A stretch of DNA of 64,000 bases, taken from Nonlabens xiamenensis. Its GTDB lineage: Bacteria; Bacteroidota; Bacteroidia; Flavobacteriales; Flavobacteriaceae. Below are positions 17,265-25,759 of the stretch, in pieces. The stretch is from assembly GCF_003865345.1 (NCBI RefSeq), contig NZ_RMVE01000001.1, positions 744,001 through 808,000 of the forward strand, in the 5' to 3' direction. Numbering within the stretch: position 1 is the first letter of the stretch; each line of letters begins with the position of its first letter. The notes under the pieces are model-generated. The model ran no database searches. It saw only the letters and a program-made list of their open reading frames with translations, and was not told the DNA's origin. The position numbers and the translations under genes are program-made.

Positions 17265-20071
17265 CGTTTGATCACCTTTTGGGTTTGTACAAAACCTTCC
17301 TTTTGGATGCGTATCAAATACATGCCACTGGGACCATAGATCTCAATGCGAATCGGTGTCGCGCTGATAGAAGATAACTGGTTGGATACTTCCCTTCCAG
17401 AAAGGTCAAAAACACGAATGTTAGCTTCACCCAACGTGGATGAGGCTGCTAATTGGAAAACTCCGTCAGAAATTGTTGGATAGACACTGATTTCTGTAGT
17501 TTCCGCTTCCGCGAAAGCGATACCCAATGTATCAAATTTACCTGTAAACATACCGCGACCATGGGTAGTGGCCAAAATCGTATTATCGGACAACCTGAGG
17601 TCTAAGTCGACTACCTTGACATTGGTCATACCGTTGATCAGAGGTTGCCAAGCTGGATTCGTGTTGGCAAAATCGCTTGTGGCATAGATTCCTAATTCAG
17701 TTCCAATCATAACCTCTCCTGGTAGTAATGGATTGGCAAGAATTGTTTTGACGGGAATATCGGGTAAGTTACCATCCTTGGGTTCCCAGGTTGTTCCGCC
17801 GTCATTGGTGTACCAGATATTGTTGACCCCATAATTGTGCATGGTCAGGTAGATTTCCTGTTCAGAGGCACCAAACTCAATATCTGAAACGCTTCCCAAA
17901 AAGTTCGGGTCAGAGATGTCCAACCAAACCGGATTGGTGGTGTTTGCATTTTCAACCTTGACCAATTTTGAAAATTCAGTACCTATAAAAAGGCTGGTAC
18001 TTGTAGTGGTGTAGGGAGAAACTTTTAAGGCAGTTGGTCTAGAGCTGGATATCAAAGAATTACTCAGCAACGTACAGGCTGAAGCTCCAGAAAACAATTG
18101 ACAAGCCTCAATGGCATTTGTTCCATTAAAATTTCGGCTGTTGGAAAAGAAGTAATCTAGATTAGCATCCAGTTCGGCTACATTGATAAAATCTCCATCT
18201 GGATTATTGCCGCCATCACCGCAATTGGGAGTGGAGATACAATATCTAAAATTATAGGTTGGGTAGGTCACATTTCTATGATTATTAAACTGGGAGGTGA
18301 TCACCGCGTAATTATCAACCTCATCAATAGCTACATATCCGCCATCACCACCCAACACGGTTCCAAAAGCATTCTCACCAGGCGTAGCGTCATTGACAGC
18401 GAGCGTACCGTTATCTTGTGTACCGCCTGCCAGATCATCCCCATTGGCCTGACCGAGAGCTGCTATACTCCCGTAATAGAATTGAGTGACATTATAACCA
18501 TTGTTTCTTGTTAGAATAGCGCTGGAGTTGGTATTGGCTTGGTTAAAACTCTGCGCCCATGAGACTCCGCCATCGCTCCCGATCAGTCCCTCATTTGGAT
18601 TTCCAGGTTTGAAACTGATGGCATGTATATCTGCGTGTACAAAAGGGGCGTTAATGGTTTGAAGTCCATTGCCATTCATCCACTTAGAAATCTGGCTGTA
18701 TGAAGTCCCGCCATTTACTGATCTGAAGCTGTCAATTCCGCCCACGTAAACAATTTGGTCATTGGTGGGATCCGTCTCAATCACCAAATCATAAAAGGCC
18801 TGTCCTCTGGTAAAATCGGTAGAAGGAATAGAATTATCTGCATCATTGGGCTCGTTGATTGGCGTGACACTGGCGAAGGCATCATCTGTAACAAACAAAT
18901 CTCCAGCGCTCAACACTTGTGCGGCAATATAAAACTTGTTGGCATCCTGACCTGAAGCTGCAATTTCTACCCGATTAGCACCAGGGATAACGTTTCTGAG
19001 CGACCAACTCACCCCATCTGTTGAGCGGTAAACCCGGCCACCGCCTTGACCAGTTCCTGCTGAATTGATGGTGCTCATATAGAGTGTATTATCAGCGCTA
19101 ATCTCAAAATCGTTGGGGGAGACATAAAAGGTTTGTCCGCTAAAATTATAGGATAAGATTGGTGATTCTACCCTGCTCCAGGTCGAACCATCATCAATAC
19201 TTTTATAAATACCCGTATTCTGTGTTCCCAACACGCCGACAGGATTGGAAATATTGAAGTTTGGAGAATTGTACAAGATAGATCCCACCCCTATGTAAAT
19301 CTCAGCATTTCCATTATTATCCCAAACGACAACGTCATTAATGCAAAATATTCCCGCTTTAAAGAGATTAGTTCCGGTGCTAGCATCTCCAGGACCAGCA
19401 AATGGTACTGGTACCGCTGCCCATGTGTTTCCTCCGTCAGAAGATTTATAAAGTCCATCGCCGATGGCTGCACCTCCTGTATATTGCTCGCCTGTACCGA
19501 TGTATATGTTTTGCGGATTAAGTGGATCGATGGCATAACTTTGCACACTCAAGTTGGCTGCCACTCCCGGAACAATAGTCCACTGTTCATTCGGGTCAGT
19601 TATATCATCATTTACCCAAAGTCCGCCGCCAACACCGCCTGCAAAAACCCTGTTGTAATCAATCCCATCTCCATTGTTTGCACCTACGTCGTTAGGATCG
19701 TAAAAAACTACGCGTGTACGACCACCTACATTATTGGGACCGCGTTCTTCCCATGCCCTAGCGCCCGAACCTGGAACACTTTTTCCTATGCTATTTGTCT
19801 CAACAGGTTGAACCTTAAAAGGAGTTGGATATCCTAGTCTGGGATTCATGGTAAGCTCCCACATGCGTTCATTATAGGCATTAGGAGGGAGGCCATGAGC
19901 CTTGCGCTCTTCTTTTGACATGGATAGAGATTTATGAACTGCACTATTCAAAACAAATTCTCTGTGTAGTGCCTGTGCGTCCTCCATTGTAGTATCAGGA
20001 GAACAATGCCAAAAGCCAGCTCCAATAAAAAGTACTGAAGTGGTAAAAAATAAAATACGCTTGATTTTCAT
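17261..20071 (-). CDS. T9SS-secreted protein with BNR/sortilin-like repeats
   Basis: A 936-residue exported protein. An N-terminal hydrophobic signal (MKIKRILFFTTSVLFIGAGFW) is followed by a long series of beta-propeller-type blocks with repeated GLYKSSDGGNTW, GIYKSIDDGSTW and NIWYTNDGGTTWEP Asp-box motifs. The last 80 residues are a type A T9SS sorting domain (SVYPTISDGVFQL, RVFDLSGREVSN, SGMYLIRIQKEGFVQTQKVIKR). It should end up outside the cell or on its surface. A cysteine right after FWH is not a good lipobox, so I do not call it a lipoprotein. The substrate is unknown. A near-copy of the palindrome (17504-17519) encodes AFAEA between the propeller part and the tail. Confidence 0.85.
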   Translation of the reverse strand: MKIKRILFFTTSVLFIGAGFWHCSPDTTMEDAQALHREFVLNSAVHKSLSMSKEERKAHGLPPNAYNERMWELTMNPRLGYPTPFKVQPVETNSIGKSVPGSGARAWEERGPNNVGGRTRVVFYDPNDVGANNGDGIDYNRVFAGGVGGGLWVNDDITDPNEQWTIVPGVAANLSVQSYAIDPLNPQNIYIGTGEQYTGGAAIGDGLYKSSDGGNTWAAVPVPFAGPGDASTGTNLFKAGIFCINDVVVWDNNGNAEIYIGVGSILYNSPNFNISNPVGVLGTQNTGIYKSIDDGSTWSRVESPILSYNFSGQTFYVSPNDFEISADNTLYMSTINSAGTGQGGGRVYRSTDGVSWSLRNVIPGANRVEIAASGQDANKFYIAAQVLSAGDLFVTDDAFASVTPINEPNDADNSIPSTDFTRGQAFYDLVIETDPTNDQIVYVGGIDSFRSVNGGTSYSQISKWMNGNGLQTINAPFVHADIHAISFKPGNPNEGLIGSDGGVSWAQSFNQANTNSSAILTRNNGYNVTQFYYGSIAALGQANGDDLAGGTQDNGTLAVNDATPGENAFGTVLGGDGGYVAIDEVDNYAVITSQFNNHRNVTYPTYNFRYCISTPNCGDGGNNPDGDFINVAELDANLDYFFSNSRNFNGTNAIEACQLFSGASACTLLSNSLISSSRPTALKVSPYTTTSTSLFIGTEFSKLVKVENANTTNPVWLDISDPNFLGSVSDIEFGASEQEIYLTMHNYGVNNIWYTNDGGTTWEPKDGNLPDIPVKTILANPLLPGEVMIGTELGIYATSDFANTNPAWQPLINGMTNVKVVDLDLRLSDNTILATTHGRGMFTGKFDTLGIAFAEAETTEISVYPTISDGVFQLAASSTLGEANIRVFDLSGREVSNQLSSISATPIRIEIYGPSGMYLIRIQKEGFVQTQKVIKR
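17504..17519. repeat. Degenerate copy of the iterated palindrome
   Basis: CGCTTCCGCGAAAGCG differs from the consensus at one base and encodes AFAEA in place of AFAKA in the BNR-repeat gene. Confidence 0.8.
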
Positions 20072-20121
20072 GACCTTTATTCTATGGTACGTAAATATAA
20101 ATAAGCCTGGAGAAACTCTGT

Positions 20122-21453
20122 TTACACCTTGCCATTTATGACACCAAATAGCGCCATAGACTTACTGTCGGTAAGCGAGGCCACGTAACCACAAGCTTCT
20201 AGTAAACTATGGTATCGGTCTTTCTCAGCTATGTCTAGACCTTTGCAAGATGTCAGTATAAGTTTGTCGTAAGGGGTGAGCCTATCTTCCAATTTGTTTT
20301 CACAGGCCTGACAAACGGCCCCTAATATGTCACGCAGAATTTTATACCCGGCAATTTCTTTTTGGATGACCTCTTCATGTCTGTAAACTCGTTCTACGGT
20401 AATCCCTAATATATCGTCGATTTGTGCCTTATAGGTGGATAGGTCTGTTAGTGCTTTACTCATTTCACCATCGAGGATAGCTTCCTCATGATTCATAAAG
20501 ATGTCCACGCAATCTTTGATCAGATTGTTGATGGCCAAAGATCTTAAATAAGCCAGTCTTTGGGAAGTAGTTTTAAGCTGGCTATAAGCTTCAGTCCGTA
20601 TGGTATCCCTCACCAAGTTGATGAATTGTTCGAGCGCGTGGTCCTCGCTGATCCATCCCAGGTTGATTCCATCTTCAAAGTCTATGATGGTGTAACAGAT
20701 ATCATCTGCGGCTTCTACTAGATAGGCCAACGGATGGCGGTAATATTTTTCAGGATTGTTCTCAGGGGCTTTTAAGCCTAATTCCTGAGCTACATCCTCA
20801 AAATGTGCCCAATCTGCCTGGAAAACACCAAATTTCTTTTGGGAGATATGGCGCGTAGGTCGATGAGGTAAGGAATCCTTTGGGTATTTAATGAAAGCAC
20901 CCAAGGTAGCATAGGACAAACGTAAACCGCCAGGAATACCAGGTTGACTTTGATTGAGTAGGTGATAGCCGTTAGCATTCCCCTCATATTGAAGCAGGTC
21001 TTGTTGTTGCTTTCGCGAAAGCGGTTCAATCATTCTTGCGCCTACACCTGAAGAGAAAAAGGAGCCAATAGATTTTTCGCCACTATGGCCAAAAGGTGGA
21101 TTTCCGATATCATGTGCCAATGCGGCAGCGGCGACGATAGCACCAAAATCTTGTTGTTTATACCCCAGGGCCGATAAATGTGGATGTTTGTCCAGAATAC
21201 GCTGTCCAGCCATACGTCCCAAGGAGCGTCCCACTACACTTACTTCTAGAGAATGGGTTAGACGTGTGTGTACAAAACCGCTTTGGCTCAACGGAATGAC
21301 CTGGGTTTTATCCTGCAGACTGCGGAATTGCTGAGAAAAGATCACCCGGTCGTAATCCACCTCAAACCCCAGTCTTAATTCATCCTGATCAGCCCTGAGT
21401 CGTGGTACCTGATCTCCAAAACGTTTCAGCGAAAGCAGCTGTTGCCAGTTCAT
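20122..21453 (-). CDS. dgt: dGTPase (deoxyguanosinetriphosphate triphosphohydrolase)
   Basis: A 443-residue HD-domain dNTP triphosphohydrolase (dGTP to deoxyguanosine plus tripolyphosphate). Metal ligands of the HD fold are in SGFVHTRLTHSLEVSVVGRSLG, AAALAHDIGNPPFGHSGE and EAADDICYTIIDFEDGI. ATG 21453 (MNWQQLLSLKRFGD) is preferred since conserved sequence begins there; ATG 21516 would add 21 unlike residues. The palindrome at 21009 encodes LSRK in a loop region. It is monocistronic, divergent from a TonB receptor gene. Confidence 0.92.
   Translation of the reverse strand: MNWQQLLSLKRFGDQVPRLRADQDELRLGFEVDYDRVIFSQQFRSLQDKTQVIPLSQSGFVHTRLTHSLEVSVVGRSLGRMAGQRILDKHPHLSALGYKQQDFGAIVAAAALAHDIGNPPFGHSGEKSIGSFFSSGVGARMIEPLSRKQQQDLLQYEGNANGYHLLNQSQPGIPGGLRLSYATLGAFIKYPKDSLPHRPTRHISQKKFGVFQADWAHFEDVAQELGLKAPENNPEKYYRHPLAYLVEAADDICYTIIDFEDGINLGWISEDHALEQFINLVRDTIRTEAYSQLKTTSQRLAYLRSLAINNLIKDCVDIFMNHEEAILDGEMSKALTDLSTYKAQIDDILGITVERVYRHEEVIQKEIAGYKILRDILGAVCQACENKLEDRLTPYDKLILTSCKGLDIAEKDRYHSLLEACGYVASLTDSKSMALFGVINGKV
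21009..21022. repeat. Iterated palindrome, 14-mer core copy
   Basis: GCTTTCGCGAAAGC inside the dgt gene, read on the minus strand as LSRK. The left flank is T in place of C, so the 16-mer has one end mismatch. Confidence 0.95.
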
Positions 21454-21606
21454 TGTCTTTTTTTGGGCAATATACACAGGATTTTGACGTCCGTCAGCGC
21501 TTTTTGATTTTACCATTTCTTAACGTAGAATGAATAGGACTTAATGGTGTGATAACTCATAAACGTCCTTTGTGGTTGTTCTTTTGCAAAATATAAATAT
21601 GACCAA

Positions 21607-24336
21607 ATGAAAAAGTTGTTTTTTCTTATTTTGTTTTTTGTAACTGCCTTGGTTTCAGCGCAAAATGGTACGGTTGCCGGTCTGGTGACTGATACGGATT
21701 ATGATGATGAACCTGTAGCTTTTGCTTCAGTGCAGTTGAAAGGTACCACGTTGGGGGCGCAAACTGATATGGATGGGAAATTCCGCATTGTGGCTCCGGT
21801 TGGGACTTACACTTTGATCGTTTCTTTTGTGGGAATGCAGACGGTAGAAATACCTGACGTCAAGATCAACGAAGGCTTTACGACCACCATTAATGTGCCT
21901 ATGAGTGCTGAAGCAGCCGCTCTTGAAGCGATAGAAATAACCGTAACCAAAAGCCGTGAAAGTGCCGAAGCCTTAATTCTTGAAAAGAAGAATGCCATAA
22001 CGATTAAACAATCCATTGGTGCCGAGGAATTGTCCCAAAAAGGGGTGAGCGATGCTGAAGGTGCAGTGACCAAGGTAAGTGGTGTGTCGAAGCAGTCAGG
22101 GGTAAAGAATGTATTTGTACGTGGACTAGGTGACAGATATAATTCAACTACTTTGAATAGTTTACCCTTACCTTCTGACGATCCTGAATACAAAAATATT
22201 TCTTTGGACTTCTTTGGATCAGATCTGTTAGAAAGTGTTGATATCAACAAAGTGTTCACTTCAGAGATTACAGGTGACAACGCTGGAGCTAACATCAATA
22301 TTGATATGAAAGGGCTAACCGGAAAAAGAGCCCTAGATATAGGTTTGGCCACGGGAATCAACACACAAACCATAGGTGAGGATTTTAAAGGTATAGATGG
22401 AGAAGGTTTCTTTGGTTTTAGTGAGGAAGAGGTGCCGGTAGATAATTTGAGTGTATATTCTTTTAATAATCAGTTGGCTCCAGAAACAAATGATGCCAGT
22501 CCTAACCTTGGGCTATCTATCGCAGGAGGTAAAAGATTTGATATCGGCGACAACCATTTGAATGTATACGGTTTGTTGACCTTTGATAATGGATACCGAT
22601 TTACTGAAAGAACAGTAAGGAATACCAACAGTGCTGGAGTTGAATTTTTTGATTTAGATGGTGTGAATTACGATTATGGCACCTCGCAAATTGCCATGGG
22701 TAACCTTAATTATGTAATGGGGAAAAACAATATAGAGTTGATCTCTATGTACATTCATAAAAATACCCAAAGCTTTCAGGAATATGAGGGTATCAATAAT
22801 CCTGAGCAAGAAGGAGACCGTATTTTCTTAAGAAGACAGCAAACCAATAATAACAATGTATATGTCAATCAGCTACTGACTAATTTTGCTTTGAGTGATC
22901 GTTTGGATCTTGAGGTCAAAGCATCATTTAATGCTGTCAGGGGTAGTGAGCCCGACCGACGTGATTTTGAATATCTTTTCAGGGATGGCTTTTATAGTCC
23001 AAACATAGATTCTGGAGGGAATAACCAGAGATATTTTAGTGAAGTTCAGGAAAATGATTTTAACGGTATTGCCAATCTTAAGTTTGACTTGAACACAGAT
23101 GCAGAAAGTGACCTGGCTCATTTTATCAGCTTGAATACCTCTTATCGCTATACCCATCATATATTTAAGGCTACAACTTTTAACCATACAGTAAACAACC
23201 GAATTGAAGTTGATATTGATAATCCAGATGCATTTTATAGTCAACCTTCCCTGGTAGCAGGTAATTTTAGATTGGAAACAGGACGGGGGAGTGCTATCAA
23301 TCCTAATGCTTTTGATCCATTCTATTATCTAGGGGATAAATACACGATCACTGGGGGAGCCAATTATGTGAAACAATTTTCTGATAAATTCCTCATCAAC
23401 TTAGGAGGTAGATTCGAAAATATCGAGCAAGAGGTAGAATATAATACCAACATCGCCAGAAGTTCGATCAACGGTCCTTCTATTATAGAAGAGTCATTTT
23501 TTCTACCCAGTTTAGGGTTGAAATACAATCTTAACGAGGATAATATTATAAGATTTGGTGCCAGTCAGACCTATATGTTACCTCGATTCAAAGAAATTGC
23601 ACCATTTAGATATGATGGAGTTCAATTCTCAATTCAAGGTAATCCTGATTTGGAGGCCTCTACCATCTTGAACTTTGACTTGGCCTATGAATACTATCCA
23701 TCCAAAGGAGAGTTGATCTCGCTTACCGGATTCTATAAGAACATCAATGATCCAGTTTCTAGGGTTGAGATCCCAAGTGCGGGTAATACCTTAACTTATT
23801 TGAATGTAGGTGAAACAGCCACAGTATTGGGAGCAGAATTTGAATTGCGCAAAGATGTTTGGACCAAGGAATTGGCAGAACTGGAAGTAGACGCACCGAG
23901 AAATGCCACTTTTACAGTGGGATTCAATGCCAGCTATATTTACAGCAAGCAGGACCTGGACGATCCATTGGCCCAGTTCAGTGAGGAAAGCACCCAATTG
24001 CAGGGAGCAGCTCCATTATTGTTGAACCTGGATTTAAATTACAGCACATTTTTTGGTCACAGCAAGGTAAATACTGCCATGGTGTTGAACTACTTCAGTG
24101 ATCGTGTTTACTCTGTGGGAACGAGAGGATTTGAGAATATCACAGAGGTGGGCGTACCTACCCTGGATTTTGTGGGATCTTTAGGTATTGGAGAGAATGG
24201 GAAGTTATCCCTAAAAGCTAAAAATATCCTCAATCCCGAAATCCAATTGGAGCGTGAAGGCCTGGACAACAATACAGTGTTAAGTAGCTACACCCGCGGA
24301 GTTAACATTAGCCTGGGATACAGCTACAAATTTTAA
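21607..24336 (+). CDS. TonB-dependent receptor with carboxypeptidase-like N-domain
   Basis: A 909-residue outer-membrane receptor. The signal peptide MKKLFFLILFFVTALVSAQ is followed by a carboxypeptidase-like regulatory domain (about residues 22-110, GLVTDTDYDDEPVAFASVQLKG, TDMDGKFRIVAPVGTYTL). The plug (about 130-240) contains VTKVSGVSKQSGVKNVFVRGLGDRYN. The barrel ends GVNISLGYSYKF with terminal Phe. It is followed at 89 bases by a beta-helix lipoprotein gene, and then by a phosphate transporter after a terminator. The substrate is unknown; the lipoprotein is a likely surface partner, and any phosphate link is only suggested by position. Confidence 0.88.
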   Translation: MKKLFFLILFFVTALVSAQNGTVAGLVTDTDYDDEPVAFASVQLKGTTLGAQTDMDGKFRIVAPVGTYTLIVSFVGMQTVEIPDVKINEGFTTTINVPMSAEAAALEAIEITVTKSRESAEALILEKKNAITIKQSIGAEELSQKGVSDAEGAVTKVSGVSKQSGVKNVFVRGLGDRYNSTTLNSLPLPSDDPEYKNISLDFFGSDLLESVDINKVFTSEITGDNAGANINIDMKGLTGKRALDIGLATGINTQTIGEDFKGIDGEGFFGFSEEEVPVDNLSVYSFNNQLAPETNDASPNLGLSIAGGKRFDIGDNHLNVYGLLTFDNGYRFTERTVRNTNSAGVEFFDLDGVNYDYGTSQIAMGNLNYVMGKNNIELISMYIHKNTQSFQEYEGINNPEQEGDRIFLRRQQTNNNNVYVNQLLTNFALSDRLDLEVKASFNAVRGSEPDRRDFEYLFRDGFYSPNIDSGGNNQRYFSEVQENDFNGIANLKFDLNTDAESDLAHFISLNTSYRYTHHIFKATTFNHTVNNRIEVDIDNPDAFYSQPSLVAGNFRLETGRGSAINPNAFDPFYYLGDKYTITGGANYVKQFSDKFLINLGGRFENIEQEVEYNTNIARSSINGPSIIEESFFLPSLGLKYNLNEDNIIRFGASQTYMLPRFKEIAPFRYDGVQFSIQGNPDLEASTILNFDLAYEYYPSKGELISLTGFYKNINDPVSRVEIPSAGNTLTYLNVGETATVLGAEFELRKDVWTKELAELEVDAPRNATFTVGFNASYIYSKQDLDDPLAQFSEESTQLQGAAPLLLNLDLNYSTFFGHSKVNTAMVLNYFSDRVYSVGTRGFENITEVGVPTLDFVGSLGIGENGKLSLKAKNILNPEIQLEREGLDNNTVLSSYTRGVNISLGYSYKF

Positions 24337-24424
24337 AGTTTGGTAAAGTTGGCTTAACACCTTCATGGTTATCAAGGAGTTAATTTGCACCAACATTCAA
24401 ACTGAAAACTTTAAAAACAAAAAA

Positions 24425-25573
24425 ATGAAAAAATTTATTTTATCAGCGCTTACCATAGCAGCCTTAAGCATCACTTCCTGTAGTACTGATGATGATGTCT
24501 CTGGAGGAAATCAAGGCAATAATGAAGAGTTGTCTTTGTCTGGAAATATTACCGAAAATAGAACTCTTGTAGCTGGAAATTCATATGTGTTAAACGGTCC
24601 TCTATTCGTTAAAAATGGAGTGACTCTAACCATTCCAGCGGGAACTGTGATTACAGCTCAGGCAGGAGGAACAGATGTTTATTTGATGGTAGAAAGAGGA
24701 GGACGTATTATCGCCGATGGTGAACCCAATGCGCCTATCAGATTTACAGCTTCTTCACAATCACCAGCCGCTTGGGGTGGGTTGATCATTAATGGGAACG
24801 CCTTTATTTCAGGTCAAAATCCTCAAGGGCAAAATGAGGCCGGAACTGAGGTGAATACTGGTGTCCTTTTTGGGGGTGATAACGATGCAGATAACTCTGG
24901 TGTTCTTGACCATGTGATCATTGAATATACGGGTGCTCGTATTGACGGTAGCGCAGAACACAATGGGTTGACGCTTAACGGTGTTGGTTCAGGGACTACG
25001 CTTTCTAATATCTGGATTGCTAATGGAGATGATGATGGTATTGAGTTTTTCGGCGGATCGGTTAATGCTTCCAACATCTTTGTTCTAAATGCTAAGGATG
25101 ATATGTTTGACTTTACGCAGGGTTACAGAGGAACTTGTACCAACCTTTATGGTATCCGTCAGGCCGATTACACTGCTGTAACTTCTGACCCAAGAGGTAT
25201 TGAGGCCGATGGTAACCTTGACGGGAACTCGCCTTCTGATAATACACAGTCGGACTTTACAGTGAATAATATTACGATCATCAATTCTGGTAATAATGTT
25301 GAGTTTTCTGACTTGATCAAGGTCCGTCGTGGAGCTACTGCCAGAATTACTAACGCGTTGGCAGGTACTTTTGGAACTGCCATTGCTTCTGACTTTATTG
25401 ACCTGGAAGATTCAAGAGGAAATGCAACTGCATCAACTTCTATCGATGCTACCGCCAATGGTACGGCGGACGAGACTGATATTAAAAATGCGCCAGGCGC
25501 TACAGTGAATATCTCTGCTAACAACACAGGAGCTGATGCTACTGCATTTAGTTGGACGGGCTACAACTTCTAG
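24425..25573 (+). CDS. Lipoprotein with right-handed beta-helix-like repeats
   Basis: A 382-residue lipoprotein: MKKFILSALTIAALSITSC gives a signal peptide with lipobox SITSC, then an acidic STDDD linker. The body is rich in G, N, D and T with short repeated strands (NGVTLTIPAGTVITA, NGLTLNGVGSGTTLSNIWIANGDDDGIEFFGG, NASNIFVLNAKDDMFDFTQG), typical of a parallel beta-helix. ATG 24425 is chosen because the signal starts there. It follows the TonB receptor in the same direction with no terminator between them, so the pair probably forms one uptake unit on the cell surface. The ligand is unknown. It ends at a strong terminator. Confidence 0.8.
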   Translation: MKKFILSALTIAALSITSCSTDDDVSGGNQGNNEELSLSGNITENRTLVAGNSYVLNGPLFVKNGVTLTIPAGTVITAQAGGTDVYLMVERGGRIIADGEPNAPIRFTASSQSPAAWGGLIINGNAFISGQNPQGQNEAGTEVNTGVLFGGDNDADNSGVLDHVIIEYTGARIDGSAEHNGLTLNGVGSGTTLSNIWIANGDDDGIEFFGGSVNASNIFVLNAKDDMFDFTQGYRGTCTNLYGIRQADYTAVTSDPRGIEADGNLDGNSPSDNTQSDFTVNNITIINSGNNVEFSDLIKVRRGATARITNALAGTFGTAIASDFIDLEDSRGNATASTSIDATANGTADETDIKNAPGATVNISANNTGADATAFSWTGYNF

Positions 25574-25595
25574 TTCATCTAACTGATTATTTTAT

Positions 25596-25623
25596 AAAAG
25601 CCACCCCAGTCGGGTGGCTTTTT
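25596..25623 (+). terminator. Terminator of the receptor/lipoprotein operon
   Basis: A perfect 11-bp stem AAAAGCCACCC/GGGTGGCTTTT with a 5-base loop, followed by further T. Confidence 0.9.
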
Positions 25624-25759
25624 GTATTCAAGCTTGTTTTGTTGGATTGAAGCCTATGTATCTTCATAATAACTCTATAGTATGAGTGTATTGATAACAA
25701 TCCCATAACACTGGAAAGTTTTTAAAACACGACTTTTGCAGATTGAATAAAAGCGCCAT